From Stieleria magnilauensis (GTDB taxonomy: Bacteria; Planctomycetota; Planctomycetia; Pirellulales; Pirellulaceae), in contig CP036432.1 of assembly GCA_007753675.1 (NCBI GenBank), forward strand, positions 3,632,394 through 3,696,393: a DNA stretch of 64,000 bases, read 5' to 3'. A program made the translations under genes and the position numbers. The notes beneath the pieces are model-generated. The model was not told where the DNA came from. It did no database searches and saw only the letters and a program-made list of their open reading frames with translations. Below, one piece after another: positions 1-8,354 of this stretch (its first letter is position 1; each line of letters begins with the position of its first letter).

Positions 1-723
1 GCGTCCCATGATGGCTCCACAATCTACGATCTCATTTCGTACAACGAAAAGCATAATGAGGCCAATGGTGAAGACAATCGAGACGGCCCGACGGAGTTCC
101 GTTGCAACAACGGCTGGGAAGGCGATACAGAAGCACCGCAAGAAGTGCTCGACCTACGCAAACGCCAAGTCAAGAACTTCTGCTGTCTGTTAATGCTTTC
201 CGCCGGAACGCCGATGTTCCGTATGGGTGACGAATTCATGCAAACCCAGGGCGGCAACAACAATCCGTACAACCAAGACAACGAAATAAGTTGGCTCGAT
301 TGGAGTCGACTCGAAGCAAACCAAGAAGTGTTTCGCTTCTTCAAGAACATGATCGCGTTTCGCAAGGCGCATCCAACGATTGGACGCTCAACATTCTGGC
401 GTGACGACATTCGCTGGTTCGGTGCCGAATCGCCTGAAGTAGACATGTCATTCGAGTCTCAGATTCTGGCCTATCACCTGTTCGGCAGTTCAGCGAGCGA
501 AGCTGATATCTACGTGATGATTAACGCATCGACTCGTCAACTCGTTTTTGGCATTCACGCCGACGGTCCAAACATCTGGATGCGGGCAATCGACACTTCG
601 CTTTCCAGTCCGCTCGATATTGCTGGTCGGGAATCGCAAGTCGCGATCGAAAACAGCCGCTACCACGTAAACCCTCGTAGCGTCGCCGTGCTGACACGCA
701 GCAGCGGTACATCCACCTCCTAA
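1..723 (+). CDS. glgX: Glycogen debranching enzyme (GlgX/isoamylase type), 3' part only
   Basis: The frame is open from the first base, so the 5' end lies outside the window. The visible 240 residues begin in the GH13 core: an SHDGSTIYDLISYNEKHN stretch, then NEANGEDNRDG and NNGWEGDTEAP, a later GTPMFRMGDEF and GNNNPYNQDNEISWLDW. These are family signatures of isoamylase/GlgX/TreX enzymes, which hydrolyse alpha-1,6 branch linkages of glycogen. The last ~110 residues match the C-terminal beta domain. The gene ends with TAA at 721-723, 22 bases before the next gene, which shares the strand. The family call is firm. The choice between GlgX and TreX cannot be settled from the C-terminus. Confidence 0.9.
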   Translation, partial: ASHDGSTIYDLISYNEKHNEANGEDNRDGPTEFRCNNGWEGDTEAPQEVLDLRKRQVKNFCCLLMLSAGTPMFRMGDEFMQTQGGNNNPYNQDNEISWLDWSRLEANQEVFRFFKNMIAFRKAHPTIGRSTFWRDDIRWFGAESPEVDMSFESQILAYHLFGSSASEADIYVMINASTRQLVFGIHADGPNIWMRAIDTSLSSPLDIAGRESQVAIENSRYHVNPRSVAVLTRSSGTSTS

Positions 724-745
724 GTTTTCTCCGAAGGAATGACTT

Positions 746-1666
746 ATGAACACCATACGATCCATTGCCTTCCTTTTGACACTGACCACAACGACGAGCG
801 TTTTCGCTCGCGAATGGTCCGACAAAACAGGGCAATACCAAGTTAACGCCGACCTGATCGGTTACAGCGACACGACCGTTGTCCTGAAACGGAAGCCCGA
901 TGACTTGGTCGCCGTTCCGATCGAGCAATTGTCAGACTCGGACCGCAAGTACCTCGAAACCCAAACGAAGGACACGATCGCCGGTGGTGGCAGCGGCATT
1001 CAAGTCTGGGAATTGAAGTCCGGCCTGAAACTCCCCGGGCGAATCATCGGCTTTGACAAGCACGGCGTCACCATTCAGCGTAGGCTAGGGAAGGTCTACG
1101 TCAACAACCAACGCTTCGATAAGATGCCTGGCGTCTACCGCGCCATCATCCCGAAGCTGGTCGAGCAATTCACTTCCGAAGAAATTGACGGCGAAAAGGG
1201 ACTCGAGGACTGGGCGCGCGAACAGCGAGGCAAACCACGCACGTTTGAGTGTGCCGGAGTGATGATCGAACTAGAGGACAGCAATCTGTACTGCGTCCCG
1301 TTCTTCCTCTTCACCGACGAAGTCTTCACGATGCTCAAGCCGGGCTGGGAACGCTGGCTGGCCGCCAAGGAAGACTATGACGAAAAGGAGAAAGAGTCGT
1401 TCCTTCTCCAAGCACAATCACGTGCTTACGAGCAACAGCAAATGCGAGCGAGGCAGATTCAGCAATTGCAGTTAAATCTACAAGCCTACGACGCCGGTCT
1501 CTTCGATCTGTGGGAGGTCACGATGTATCCGCAAGCGGGCGGATACGGAATTCCACTGAGCGTCGTAGTCCCAGCAACCGACAGCCAGCAAGCCGCCGCA
1601 GTCGCCCATCAGCAAAACCCCTCGTACGTCGTCGGCCCCATGCGAATCGTCAGACGTCGAAACTGA
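746..1666 (+). CDS. Secreted SHD1-domain protein
   Basis: This 306-residue protein has a signal peptide (residues 1-21, ending SVFA), then an SLA1-homology domain 1-like module at about 22-75 (REWSDKTGQYQVNADLIG ... VPIEQLSDSDRKYLE). SHD1 modules are very common in secreted planctomycete proteins and their function there is unknown. The middle part (about 90-200) is a second folded region that I do not recognise. It is followed by a Gln-rich probable coiled coil (about 215-245). The ATG has a good ribosome site (GAAGGA, 7 nt upstream). It may be co-transcribed with the debranching gene, but no functional link is evident. Confidence 0.8.
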   Translation: MNTIRSIAFLLTLTTTTSVFAREWSDKTGQYQVNADLIGYSDTTVVLKRKPDDLVAVPIEQLSDSDRKYLETQTKDTIAGGGSGIQVWELKSGLKLPGRIIGFDKHGVTIQRRLGKVYVNNQRFDKMPGVYRAIIPKLVEQFTSEEIDGEKGLEDWAREQRGKPRTFECAGVMIELEDSNLYCVPFFLFTDEVFTMLKPGWERWLAAKEDYDEKEKESFLLQAQSRAYEQQQMRARQIQQLQLNLQAYDAGLFDLWEVTMYPQAGGYGIPLSVVVPATDSQQAAAVAHQQNPSYVVGPMRIVRRRN

Positions 1667-1787
1667 AGTCAAAGCTTCTCTGTGCCCTTGCGATCAAAGT
1701 AGATTCAACCCGACTTCGAGGTCACGATCCTAATCACCAGTCAATCCTTTGTGAGCTTCACGATGCCAAGAACTGTCATTCCCGGTT

Positions 1788-2330
1788 TCAGCTTCCGCTC
1801 AGGCTGCCAGAGATCGACCCCCACTGTGGTCGTGCGTGAATCGTAATCACATGGTCATGAACGACTGCGGCGGCCGAATGCGCCTCGCGAATGAAACGCT
1901 GCCGCGCCGTACCGTTTGAAGCCAACATTGGCGAGAGGATCTTCACTGCGACGACGCGGCCGAGCGTCGTATCGACCGCCTTGAAATCCGTGCCCATGCC
2001 GCCGCGGCAAATGATCCCCATCACGTCATAAGTACCTAATCGTCCCAACGCCTTCGGGTTATCAGATGGCGAGAACATCGTCAATGAGCTGTCGTCGCTG
2101 GCCAATTCGCAATGTGTATCCATCGCCTCACCTTCATCTTCATGCAGCCGTTGCATCGCTATCTTGAGGGCTTGATCGCGGGTTTCCATCTGCAAGTCGG
2201 TGCCACTCACCCGCAGCGGCCACAATTCCTCGCGTGCCGGAGCAAGACTCTCCACCGCTCGCTGGCACTCTTCGCAATGGTCGACGTGACCGGCAACTTT
2301 CGGCTCTTCCGCATCGGCAAGCTTGCCCAT
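1788..2330 (-). pseudogene. Truncated serine/threonine protein kinase
   Basis: The product keeps the start of a planctomycete Hanks-type kinase: an N-terminal HCEEC element, then the glycine-rich loop in degenerate form (GIICRGGMGTDFKAVDT), the ATP-anchoring VAVKIL lysine and the helix-C region (FIREAHSAAAVVHDHVITIHA). It then runs into about 12 unrelated residues and stops. The catalytic loop, DFG motif and whole C-lobe are missing, so it cannot be an active kinase. It lies just downstream of a broken ECF sigma gene on the same strand. Sigma-kinase pairing is common in planctomycetes, so this is the remnant of such a pair. Confidence 0.8.
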
Positions 2331-2377
2331 GATCAGGTTTCGTATCTGTAGTTTGCTGGGACAGATTTATTGGTTAA

Positions 2378-2825
2378 CCATGTTTGGCTCCCACGACCGG
2401 CAATTCGATTTCTGTCGTTGCGATCTTTGCTTTGATTCGCATGAGGATGCGGCTCTTGGCGACATAGATGGAACCAGCGATCATACCGAGCTGCCGTGAT
2501 CGTTGACGGCGGTCTGCCAGAACGCCTGCCAAGTATGTTCCTTAAATTCGCTGCGGACTTCGTCACACGCCCAGGCGAACAATCGTTTCTGATATTCATT
2601 CTCCCATTCTTCCTGCTCGTCCGGCACCGCCACTTGCTCAAGTCGATCTCGAACGTGTGAATCGTCGCTACCGATCGGCTGTCGCTTTCCGCCGCGCAAA
2701 TGTTTGTGCACTGCGTTTCGAGTCACCGTGAACATCCGAGCCCGAAAGCGAAGAGTGACCACGTCTCGAACGATTGAGACATCAGCTTGAAGTGCCACCG
2801 CACCCCACTCGCGAATCAGTGACAT
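2378..2825 (-). pseudogene. Frameshifted, N-terminally truncated ECF sigma factor
   Basis: The upstream frame (2481-2825) encodes sigma region 2 to linker sequence (FTVTRNAVHKHLRGG ... ACDEVRSEFKEHTWQAFWQTAVN) and then stops. The region 4 end continues in another frame at about 2378-2480, reading MIAGSIYVAKSRILMRIKAK, the usual C-terminus of these sigma factors. The frame change falls where region 4 should start. About 60 residues at the N-terminus are also absent, because the gene abuts a decayed cytochrome fragment at 2827. With the truncated kinase it forms a dead regulatory pair. Confidence 0.8.
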
Positions 2826-2826
2826 T

Positions 2827-3135
2827 GAAGCAGCTCTCGACTGCCCATCTTGTCACTCCAGCGACGATACGCACCAAAGCCTGCTCGCGTCCGACTGTGC
2901 TCAGTGCCATGCAACCGACCGTTGGACGATAGCCGATTGCAGGCATCCGTCGGCCAGGTCGAATGATTGCAACCAATGTCATCAGGCTCCGCCCAGCCAC
3001 TACATAATGCACTTCAAGATGATTTCAGCACGCGTAGCCGGCTGGCCCCACGCTCGCGTCGACCAGTGAAACCAATGCAACCAGACAACATCTTGGAACG
3101 ACATCAAACGGGTCGGCATGTACAAACATCATTGA
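2827..3135 (+). pseudogene. Decayed tail of a multihaem cytochrome c
   Basis: Read in one frame from 2821, this matches the last ~100 residues of the intact seven-haem cytochrome at 36066-36851. It keeps CPSCH, CAQCH and CNQCH haem motifs, then HYIMHFKMISARVAG, and ends NDIKRVGMYKHH before TGA at 3133. The final haem site is destroyed: an in-frame TGA replaces the first cysteine and the motif histidine is also lost. There is no N-terminus or start. A second, shorter copy of the same tail is at 4568. Confidence 0.85.
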
Positions 3136-3348
3136 AGAAGATGAGATCTGAGATGAACGTCTAGCCGGGCGAGAATCCTGTAGGATCGTGGCAATCAGCA
3201 TAATCGGACGTGATCATTCGTGCGGATCGCTGTTGTCAACCGGCTTGAGGCAATGGAAGACCTATATTCTTCTGTCAGCAAACGTCGCCCATCCACGCGT
3301 ACAGATGGATTGGGTTTGTCAAAATGCACATCATTCCAAAAGCCGCAG

Positions 3349-4518
3349 ATGCACACCAAAGAAGGCGGATCAGAACCGCGAAAAAAGTTTATCCCCGAGT
3401 TCGAAGGCCTGCGGGGACTACTGGCGGCATGGGTTGTCTTCGGGCACATACTTCTGTTCTGCGGATTCACATACCAGGACGGTTGGTTTGGAATCTTGTT
3501 TTCACCCATCCTGGGCGTATACGCTTTCATGATGCTAAGCGGGTTTGTGATCACCGCTGCGCTCGATCAGCGCCCAACGACATGGCTAACCTTCATGTCC
3601 CGACGGTTCTGGCGTTTGTTCCCGGTGTATGTGTTCTGCATGACGCTGGCCATTGTCGCGTTCAACGTGTCCGTGAACATATCTAGCTCATCCACACTTG
3701 CGACGTTTGGGCAAACAAACATGAGCCGGCTTACCGACGTCGATCAACATTTCGGTCTTTACCTGGTCGCCGATGCCACGCTGCTTCAATGTTTGTTGCC
3801 TCGGTACTTGTTTCCATACGCAGGCGAATCGTTTCTGCCGCCGACTTGGAGTCTGACGATCGAATGGCTTTTCTACATGGTGGCGCCGTTGTTATTGCTC
3901 TTGATCAAGCGCAGCCGACCGTTGGCGACTTTCGTCACGGGGAGTTTTATCTTGGGAGTCTACTCCCTTGGCCCCTGGATGACGGAGTATATCAACCAGT
4001 CTTTTCACGTGGAGAACGTTTTCCATTTTCTGACGGGAATCGGCAGCTATTTCATTTGGAAGCACATGCCTGAACGGAAGGGCTGCTTGGTATCCACCGT
4101 ATTGTTTTGGACTGCCGTCGTGGGTGGCATGGTTTTGTTGAATCTGCCGTACAAGATTTGGCTAGCAACAATGGCGATCGTACTCTACGACCGAGTCCAT
4201 CAGCGACAGCTGTTTTTTATCGAACGGCCGCGGCATCTATTGACCTCGAAGCTGGTTCAATTCCTTGGTCGCATCAGTTATGTCACCTATCTATTGCATT
4301 GGATCGTTATTGAAGTCATCTTGTTTTGGGTCATACAATTCGCACCCCAGCTGACCGATCGATTCGTGTTAGCATTTCTATGCACGGCCATCGGTTTTCC
4401 GTTGACGTACGCTTTCTCGTATGTAGTTCACCGCTGCGTCGAGAATCCAATGATGCAGCTTCCAAAACGCTGGGCCGAGCGGCATCAGTCTAAACAACAA
4501 CTTGTGATATCCGCTTGA
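3349..4518 (+). CDS. Membrane acyltransferase, OafA/YrhL (acyltransferase 3) family
   Basis: The protein has about ten hydrophobic segments and the family N-terminal signature (PEFEGLRGLLAAWVVFGH, the His of the active site), followed by SGFVIT and RRFWRLFPVY. Members transfer acetyl or other acyl groups to surface sugars, peptidoglycan or lipids at the inner membrane. The frame is open from a GTG at 3220, but the first 43 residues are unlike the family, so I prefer ATG 3349 (389 residues). The gene is intact although it sits between decayed fragments, and it is flanked on both sides by copies of the same cytochrome tail. Confidence 0.85.
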   Translation: MHTKEGGSEPRKKFIPEFEGLRGLLAAWVVFGHILLFCGFTYQDGWFGILFSPILGVYAFMMLSGFVITAALDQRPTTWLTFMSRRFWRLFPVYVFCMTLAIVAFNVSVNISSSSTLATFGQTNMSRLTDVDQHFGLYLVADATLLQCLLPRYLFPYAGESFLPPTWSLTIEWLFYMVAPLLLLLIKRSRPLATFVTGSFILGVYSLGPWMTEYINQSFHVENVFHFLTGIGSYFIWKHMPERKGCLVSTVLFWTAVVGGMVLLNLPYKIWLATMAIVLYDRVHQRQLFFIERPRHLLTSKLVQFLGRISYVTYLLHWIVIEVILFWVIQFAPQLTDRFVLAFLCTAIGFPLTYAFSYVVHRCVENPMMQLPKRWAERHQSKQQLVISA

Positions 4519-4567
4519 TCGCCGGGTCTCGTGAAGCGGATACGCAGGTGTTCCCAAGACGCCTGCC

Positions 4568-4698
4568 ATGATACATCGCACGATGATCTCGGCGAATGTT
4601 GCGGACAAGTCACACGCCCGAGTCAAGCAATATCACCAATGCCATCAAACCACGATTTGGAACGAATTCAACGAGCTGGTTGGGACAAACATCACTGA
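4568..4698 (+). pseudogene. Second decayed copy of the multihaem cytochrome tail
   Basis: About 43 codons read MIHRTMISANVADKSHARVK then QYHQCHQTT, matching the last residues of the cytochrome at 36066-36851 (MMHFKMISAKVAGKPHARVE, QCHQCHQTT). The first haem cysteine is changed to tyrosine, and a one-base deletion near the end shifts the frame. It is shorter than the copy at 2827-3135. The two copies bracket the acyltransferase gene. Confidence 0.75.
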
Positions 4699-4777
4699 CC
4701 TTCAATTCACCAGCAAGCGAACATGTCTGTCGACCCGTGTTTTCGTTGCGGTAGGCTGATTCATCCTAGCGACAACT

Positions 4778-4947
4778 CCAGCCCAAAGCGTAACCCCCTG
4801 TGGCCAGAAATCAGTGCAGCGGAAGGCAAGCGCTGGCCTCGCGGCACCCACCACGCCCGGAGGAATCTGGCTGGTGTTGACGCTTAAGTCAATTTGGTCA
4901 TCCGCGCGGGCGATGTCGTTCAAATACAAAATCGAGTAACCGAACAT
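4778..4947 (-). pseudogene. Fragment of a BBP7-type outer-membrane barrel gene (C-terminus)
   Basis: The fragment encodes FGYSILYLNDIARADDQIDL and SQIPPGVVGAARPALAF, closely matching the C-terminus of the intact gene at 6407-7945. The match is also clear at DNA level (4778-4947 against about 6412-6590). It has a three-base deletion and, near the end, a one-base insertion that loses the terminal barrel strand. No upstream part of the gene remains. Confidence 0.8.
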
Positions 4948-4949
4948 AG

Positions 4950-5186
4950 GTTGCGACCATGAGCGTGGTATCCCGGATGTCTTTTTTTAGAATTCGTGAA
5001 GAAAACTGGAGCACACACCATCTGACTTTATGGTTGTGTTAACGCGATTGCTTCACGACAGATCGCGACGAGATTACCGCGGTTGCCCCTCGTTCAACAA
5101 CGAGTTCGTGAACTCCTGTCATGCAGTGTATAAAGCCACTCACATTGAGTGCCTTTTTCCATTCACTCGTCTTCTTCAATTTCCAT
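4950..5186. other. Intergenic stretch, nothing identified
   Basis: This stretch lies between the barrel fragment and the PEP-CTERM gene. I see no gene, no clear hairpin and no repeat in it. Confidence 0.5.
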
Positions 5187-5918
5187 CTAACGTCGTCTTC
5201 GAACGAGCAGCCCCAGCCCCAAGGCGCCCAGCAGGCATGCCGAACTTGGTTCTGGAACAGCAGTAAACTCGACGGTTAAGGCTGGGTTGTTAGAGCCGTT
5301 TGAACGACTGTTGAATCGTTTTGCAGAACTTGCAACTGCTTCGTTGCCGATAGCTATCCAGCCGAAATTGGCAACACTGCCATCCACCCAACCTTGAATC
5401 TCACTAACCATGCTAGGACTCGACCAAGTATAGGCTCCGGTCGTGCTGACAGTTGTGGTTGCACTGGCATCGGCGACAAAATCTCCGCCAGGGGTCGTCC
5501 AGAACTGGTCGTTAAAGAAAGTATTCGTCCAAGTTGCATCACCAGTCGCCGCAGCGATGCCAGCGCCTTCGCCGCCATTCGCATCAGAAGTCGATTCCCC
5601 CCATGCTGATTCCAATCGATAAAGGCTGACGTCATACGCAGTCGACGATGCGACTTGCGAAGCAAACAAACTGAGAGACGCTCCCGTGATTACTGCATCG
5701 GTTGGAATCGCCGTTAGATCGAACTGAATCAAAGCTCGCCTTGGTGATGGGCTAGCATTTTGTCCGGCAAAGAAAAAGTCCCCCGACCCATTACTATTCC
5801 CCGGTGAATTTTCGTAAATCGAGTTGTCTTGGCTGGGGTTCAAAACAACAACCGTAGCCGCATTTACCAAGGCCGATGATGCGAAAAATGCCACGACAAA
5901 AAACAAGACAATTCGCAT
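5187..5918 (-). CDS. Secreted DNRLRE-domain protein with PEP-CTERM anchor
   Basis: The start ATG at 5918 gives a normal signal peptide (MRIVLFFVVAFFASSALVNA); the frame is open 24 codons further upstream. The mature part is one DNRLRE-type beta domain (about residues 22-210: QDNSIYE, RRALIQFDLTAIP, VSLYRLESAWGE, TPGGDF, NFGWIAIG, AKRFNSR). It ends with a PEP-CTERM sorting tail: VPEPSS, a hydrophobic helix, then RRRR. Such tails are recognised by an exosortase-type system. The same domain occurs four times in the giant protein at 8355-17576, so the two genes probably share ancestry and a surface role. Confidence 0.85.
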   Translation of the reverse strand: MRIVLFFVVAFFASSALVNAATVVVLNPSQDNSIYENSPGNSNGSGDFFFAGQNASPSPRRALIQFDLTAIPTDAVITGASLSLFASQVASSTAYDVSLYRLESAWGESTSDANGGEGAGIAAATGDATWTNTFFNDQFWTTPGGDFVADASATTTVSTTGAYTWSSPSMVSEIQGWVDGSVANFGWIAIGNEAVASSAKRFNSRSNGSNNPALTVEFTAVPEPSSACLLGALGLGLLVRRRR

Positions 5919-5990
5919 AGAATGTTCCGGGTATCTGAAGAATGAAGGCCGATACCTGTTCGAGCGTAATTGAAGCAGCTCGTCCAGCAA

Positions 5991-6406
5991 CCTATTTTAT
6001 GTGGTGATGCGGACAAATCACCATTCGCGAAAGCAGTCGACGCAACCAGTGGCCAATGATCGCAAAACCTTTCTCCCCTTCGATCCATTTCGTCGGCCAC
6101 TCATCACAGCTCCAATGACTGATCGGGGGGCTGACTGCTTCGGATCTGCACACGTTTTGGCGGCCAATTCGGCTTGTTGAGCCGCCGTCATCCCTTGAGG
6201 CCTTTCACAACGCCTGATATCACAAAGCAATTTGATGATCGCTTTCTTCAACGCGGGGATGATACCGTCGTTGCACTCGATACCGATCAGCCGGGGCCAA
6301 TTGTCTCGATCGCTTTGCCTGACATGTTCCCCTCCGTGGAATTGGGCAAAGCAGCGATTTTCCGCTGTTAACGCATTTCACGTCAGATCAAATCGTTCCG
6401 GCGACA
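5991..6406. other. Intergenic stretch, no convincing gene
   Basis: A 77-codon minus-strand frame (6018-6251) is open but matches no family I recognise and lacks a credible ribosome site. Given the decayed genes nearby, it may be residual coding DNA. Confidence 0.4.
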
Positions 6407-7945
6407 CTAGAACTGTAGCTCCAAACCGAACCGCAGCCCCTGCGCCCAGAAATCAGTGGAGCGGAATGCAAACGCTGGCCTCGCGGCACCCACCAGCACG
6501 CCCGGAGGAATCTGGCTGGTGTTGACGTTTAAGTCAATTTGGTCACCCGCGCGAGCAACGTCGTTCCAATAAAGAAACGTGTAGCCGAAGTTCGCAGTGA
6601 GGCTGCGACTGAAGTGGCGATTGAGTGTGACACCGAACTCGGTGATGGTGGTGAAATTATCCGAACTGTACGATCCGATGTTGGACCCCTGAGTTAACAG
6701 GCCCGCCGGGTTTTCAATGTTGCCGACAGCGGAAACGAGCGTGCGGCCCGTCACATCCGCTTGACGCTGTGTCGCTCCCAAAGCCAACTTGCCGATTAGG
6801 TCGATCGACCAGCAGCGATTGGGTTGCCACTGACAGGCAATCCCGAACTGCCCGCCGTGGAACGTGTTTTTTGAATCGAACTGATCCAGCAGATCGAATG
6901 ACGTTCCGGCGGTAGGACCGGCTAGCGAAAGCGTTGATTCGGCGATCGTGATTCCATCGTCAAGTTCGGCAAACCGATATCCGAGCAGATACTCCATCCG
7001 ACCACACTTGGACCTTTGTGCCGTCCAACGGTACAAGGCTTCGGCTGACTGAAATTTGGACGTCATGTCGATGTTCAAACTGCCATCGACCACACCGGGG
7101 AAGGCGATCAAACGAGCGTCTTGCGCATTCGTCGTCTCGTTGAAAAACGGTCGTGCCAAGATCCCGGTATTTGCATTCGAGGCTGAGAACGAGGTCGTTT
7201 CGTTGCCGAGGTGCAGGTAGCTGAATTCCCAGCCGCGACTTTGACAATCATCGTCCCAAAGTCCGATGGTGTATCGACCGCCCGGGCGGCTGCCGTCGTT
7301 GTATTCGTTATCGCCGAAGAGCACACTTGTACCAAGCTGACCGAGTACACCGGCTTGATCCTGTCCCGTTCCCACGGGGCTTGTGGTGGCCAATGGAGGT
7401 GTGTCGAGCCCCGAAGTCCACCAAAGTAGGTATTCCGCCCGGCCCACCAGTCGGCTAAAGGACGTTCTTGAGTTTCGTCGGTCGCAACTTGTGCATTGAG
7501 CGTTCCCACATCCGCTAGAAGGCATGAGGCTGTCGCAGTAAGGGCCCATGTCGTCACATGCGCTGGGCTCGAACGACCGGGGGGGCGGAGCGTAGACCAC
7601 GGAATCGTCAGCGAACGCTTCGGTGTGATATTCAGCCTGCGCGACCGCCACGTTGAGTGGTTCGGTAGGTTTCCCAGTGTCGGCGTCGGGTCTGCGGTGC
7701 GGGCGTGAGGTTGGTCGTGCATTTGTACTGGCTTGATGGCGAGGCGTCTTTTGAGCACCCTTCGGCACGACTCGCCAACGCATGATCTCAGGTTTTTGAC
7801 TGGCGGTTCGACGTCCATTGCGTTCCGCTGGGCCCTGGCCGAAGGCGTCTGCTCCGGCCAGTGAAGCAGTAACCACGACGGTTAGCAAACAGAACAGCGT
7901 TCTCAGTAGATTCAATCTGCTGGAATGAATGCGTTGAGATGGCAT
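6407..7945 (-). CDS. BBP7-family outer-membrane beta-barrel protein
   Basis: ATG 7945 is chosen because GGGAG lies 8 nt upstream and a signal peptide follows directly; the frame is open 18 codons more. After a low-complexity Arg/Pro region (about 40-130) comes the planctomycete BBP7 signature (RAEYLLWWTSGLDTPPLATT, a GGRYTIGLWDDD segment, GWEFSYLHLG). Alternating hydrophobic barrel strands follow, and the protein ends in the aromatic residue expected of outer-membrane proteins (LELQF). A short Cys-containing segment (about 145-160) precedes the barrel. Function beyond outer-membrane location is unknown. A partial duplicate of its 3' end lies at 4778-4947. Confidence 0.8.
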   Translation of the reverse strand: MPSQRIHSSRLNLLRTLFCLLTVVVTASLAGADAFGQGPAERNGRRTASQKPEIMRWRVVPKGAQKTPRHQASTNARPTSRPHRRPDADTGKPTEPLNVAVAQAEYHTEAFADDSVVYAPPPRSFEPSACDDMGPYCDSLMPSSGCGNAQCTSCDRRNSRTSFSRLVGRAEYLLWWTSGLDTPPLATTSPVGTGQDQAGVLGQLGTSVLFGDNEYNDGSRPGGRYTIGLWDDDCQSRGWEFSYLHLGNETTSFSASNANTGILARPFFNETTNAQDARLIAFPGVVDGSLNIDMTSKFQSAEALYRWTAQRSKCGRMEYLLGYRFAELDDGITIAESTLSLAGPTAGTSFDLLDQFDSKNTFHGGQFGIACQWQPNRCWSIDLIGKLALGATQRQADVTGRTLVSAVGNIENPAGLLTQGSNIGSYSSDNFTTITEFGVTLNRHFSRSLTANFGYTFLYWNDVARAGDQIDLNVNTSQIPPGVLVGAARPAFAFRSTDFWAQGLRFGLELQF

Positions 7946-8173
7946 GTTGGAAGCTCCCGCTGGCCGAATAAGGACGTACATCCGGTGTAATCGGCACAAC
8001 CCAGCTAATCGCCCCAGTTTTTTCCCTGAAAAACACTGCTCTTCCCGGAAATTTTGCGTAGATTGCCCAGGTTTCCCTGCGGCGTGTGAAGCGCGTGCCT
8101 ACGGAGTGAAACTTGTCCGGATCAGGGGAATATCGGGGATTTGTCGAATAATAGCTGTCTGTCAGGCTTTAAT

Positions 8174-8218
8174 TTGACGATTCGTGTCAATGTGTCACAA
8201 TATACCGGCACGGGGTAT
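8174..8218 (+). promoter_or_regulatory. Probable promoter of the giant surface-protein gene, with a CsoR-like palindrome
   Basis: A -35-like TTGACG (8174-8179) is followed after 18 nt by CAATAT (8198-8203). The -10 overlaps the interrupted palindrome ATACC-N7-GGTAT (8202-8218). This resembles the ATACCC-N5-GGGTAT palindrome at 44775, though the arms are one base shorter. The ATG is 136 nt downstream. Confidence 0.4.
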
Positions 8219-8354
8219 GGGATAGCCACACCGGATCGGAACTTCTGATTGCCTCAAAACGTCCAAACCCTTGCGATTTAGCGGGGGATTTCGGTGACGC
8301 TCCTCAGCCTTCCCTCCTGCGGCTGTCCAATCAACTGCTACTTCACAGAAAACT

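Noticed and set aside
6018..6251. A 77-codon minus-strand frame between the PEP-CTERM and BBP7 genes
   Set aside because: No recognisable family, signal peptide or ribosome site; possibly residual coding DNA.
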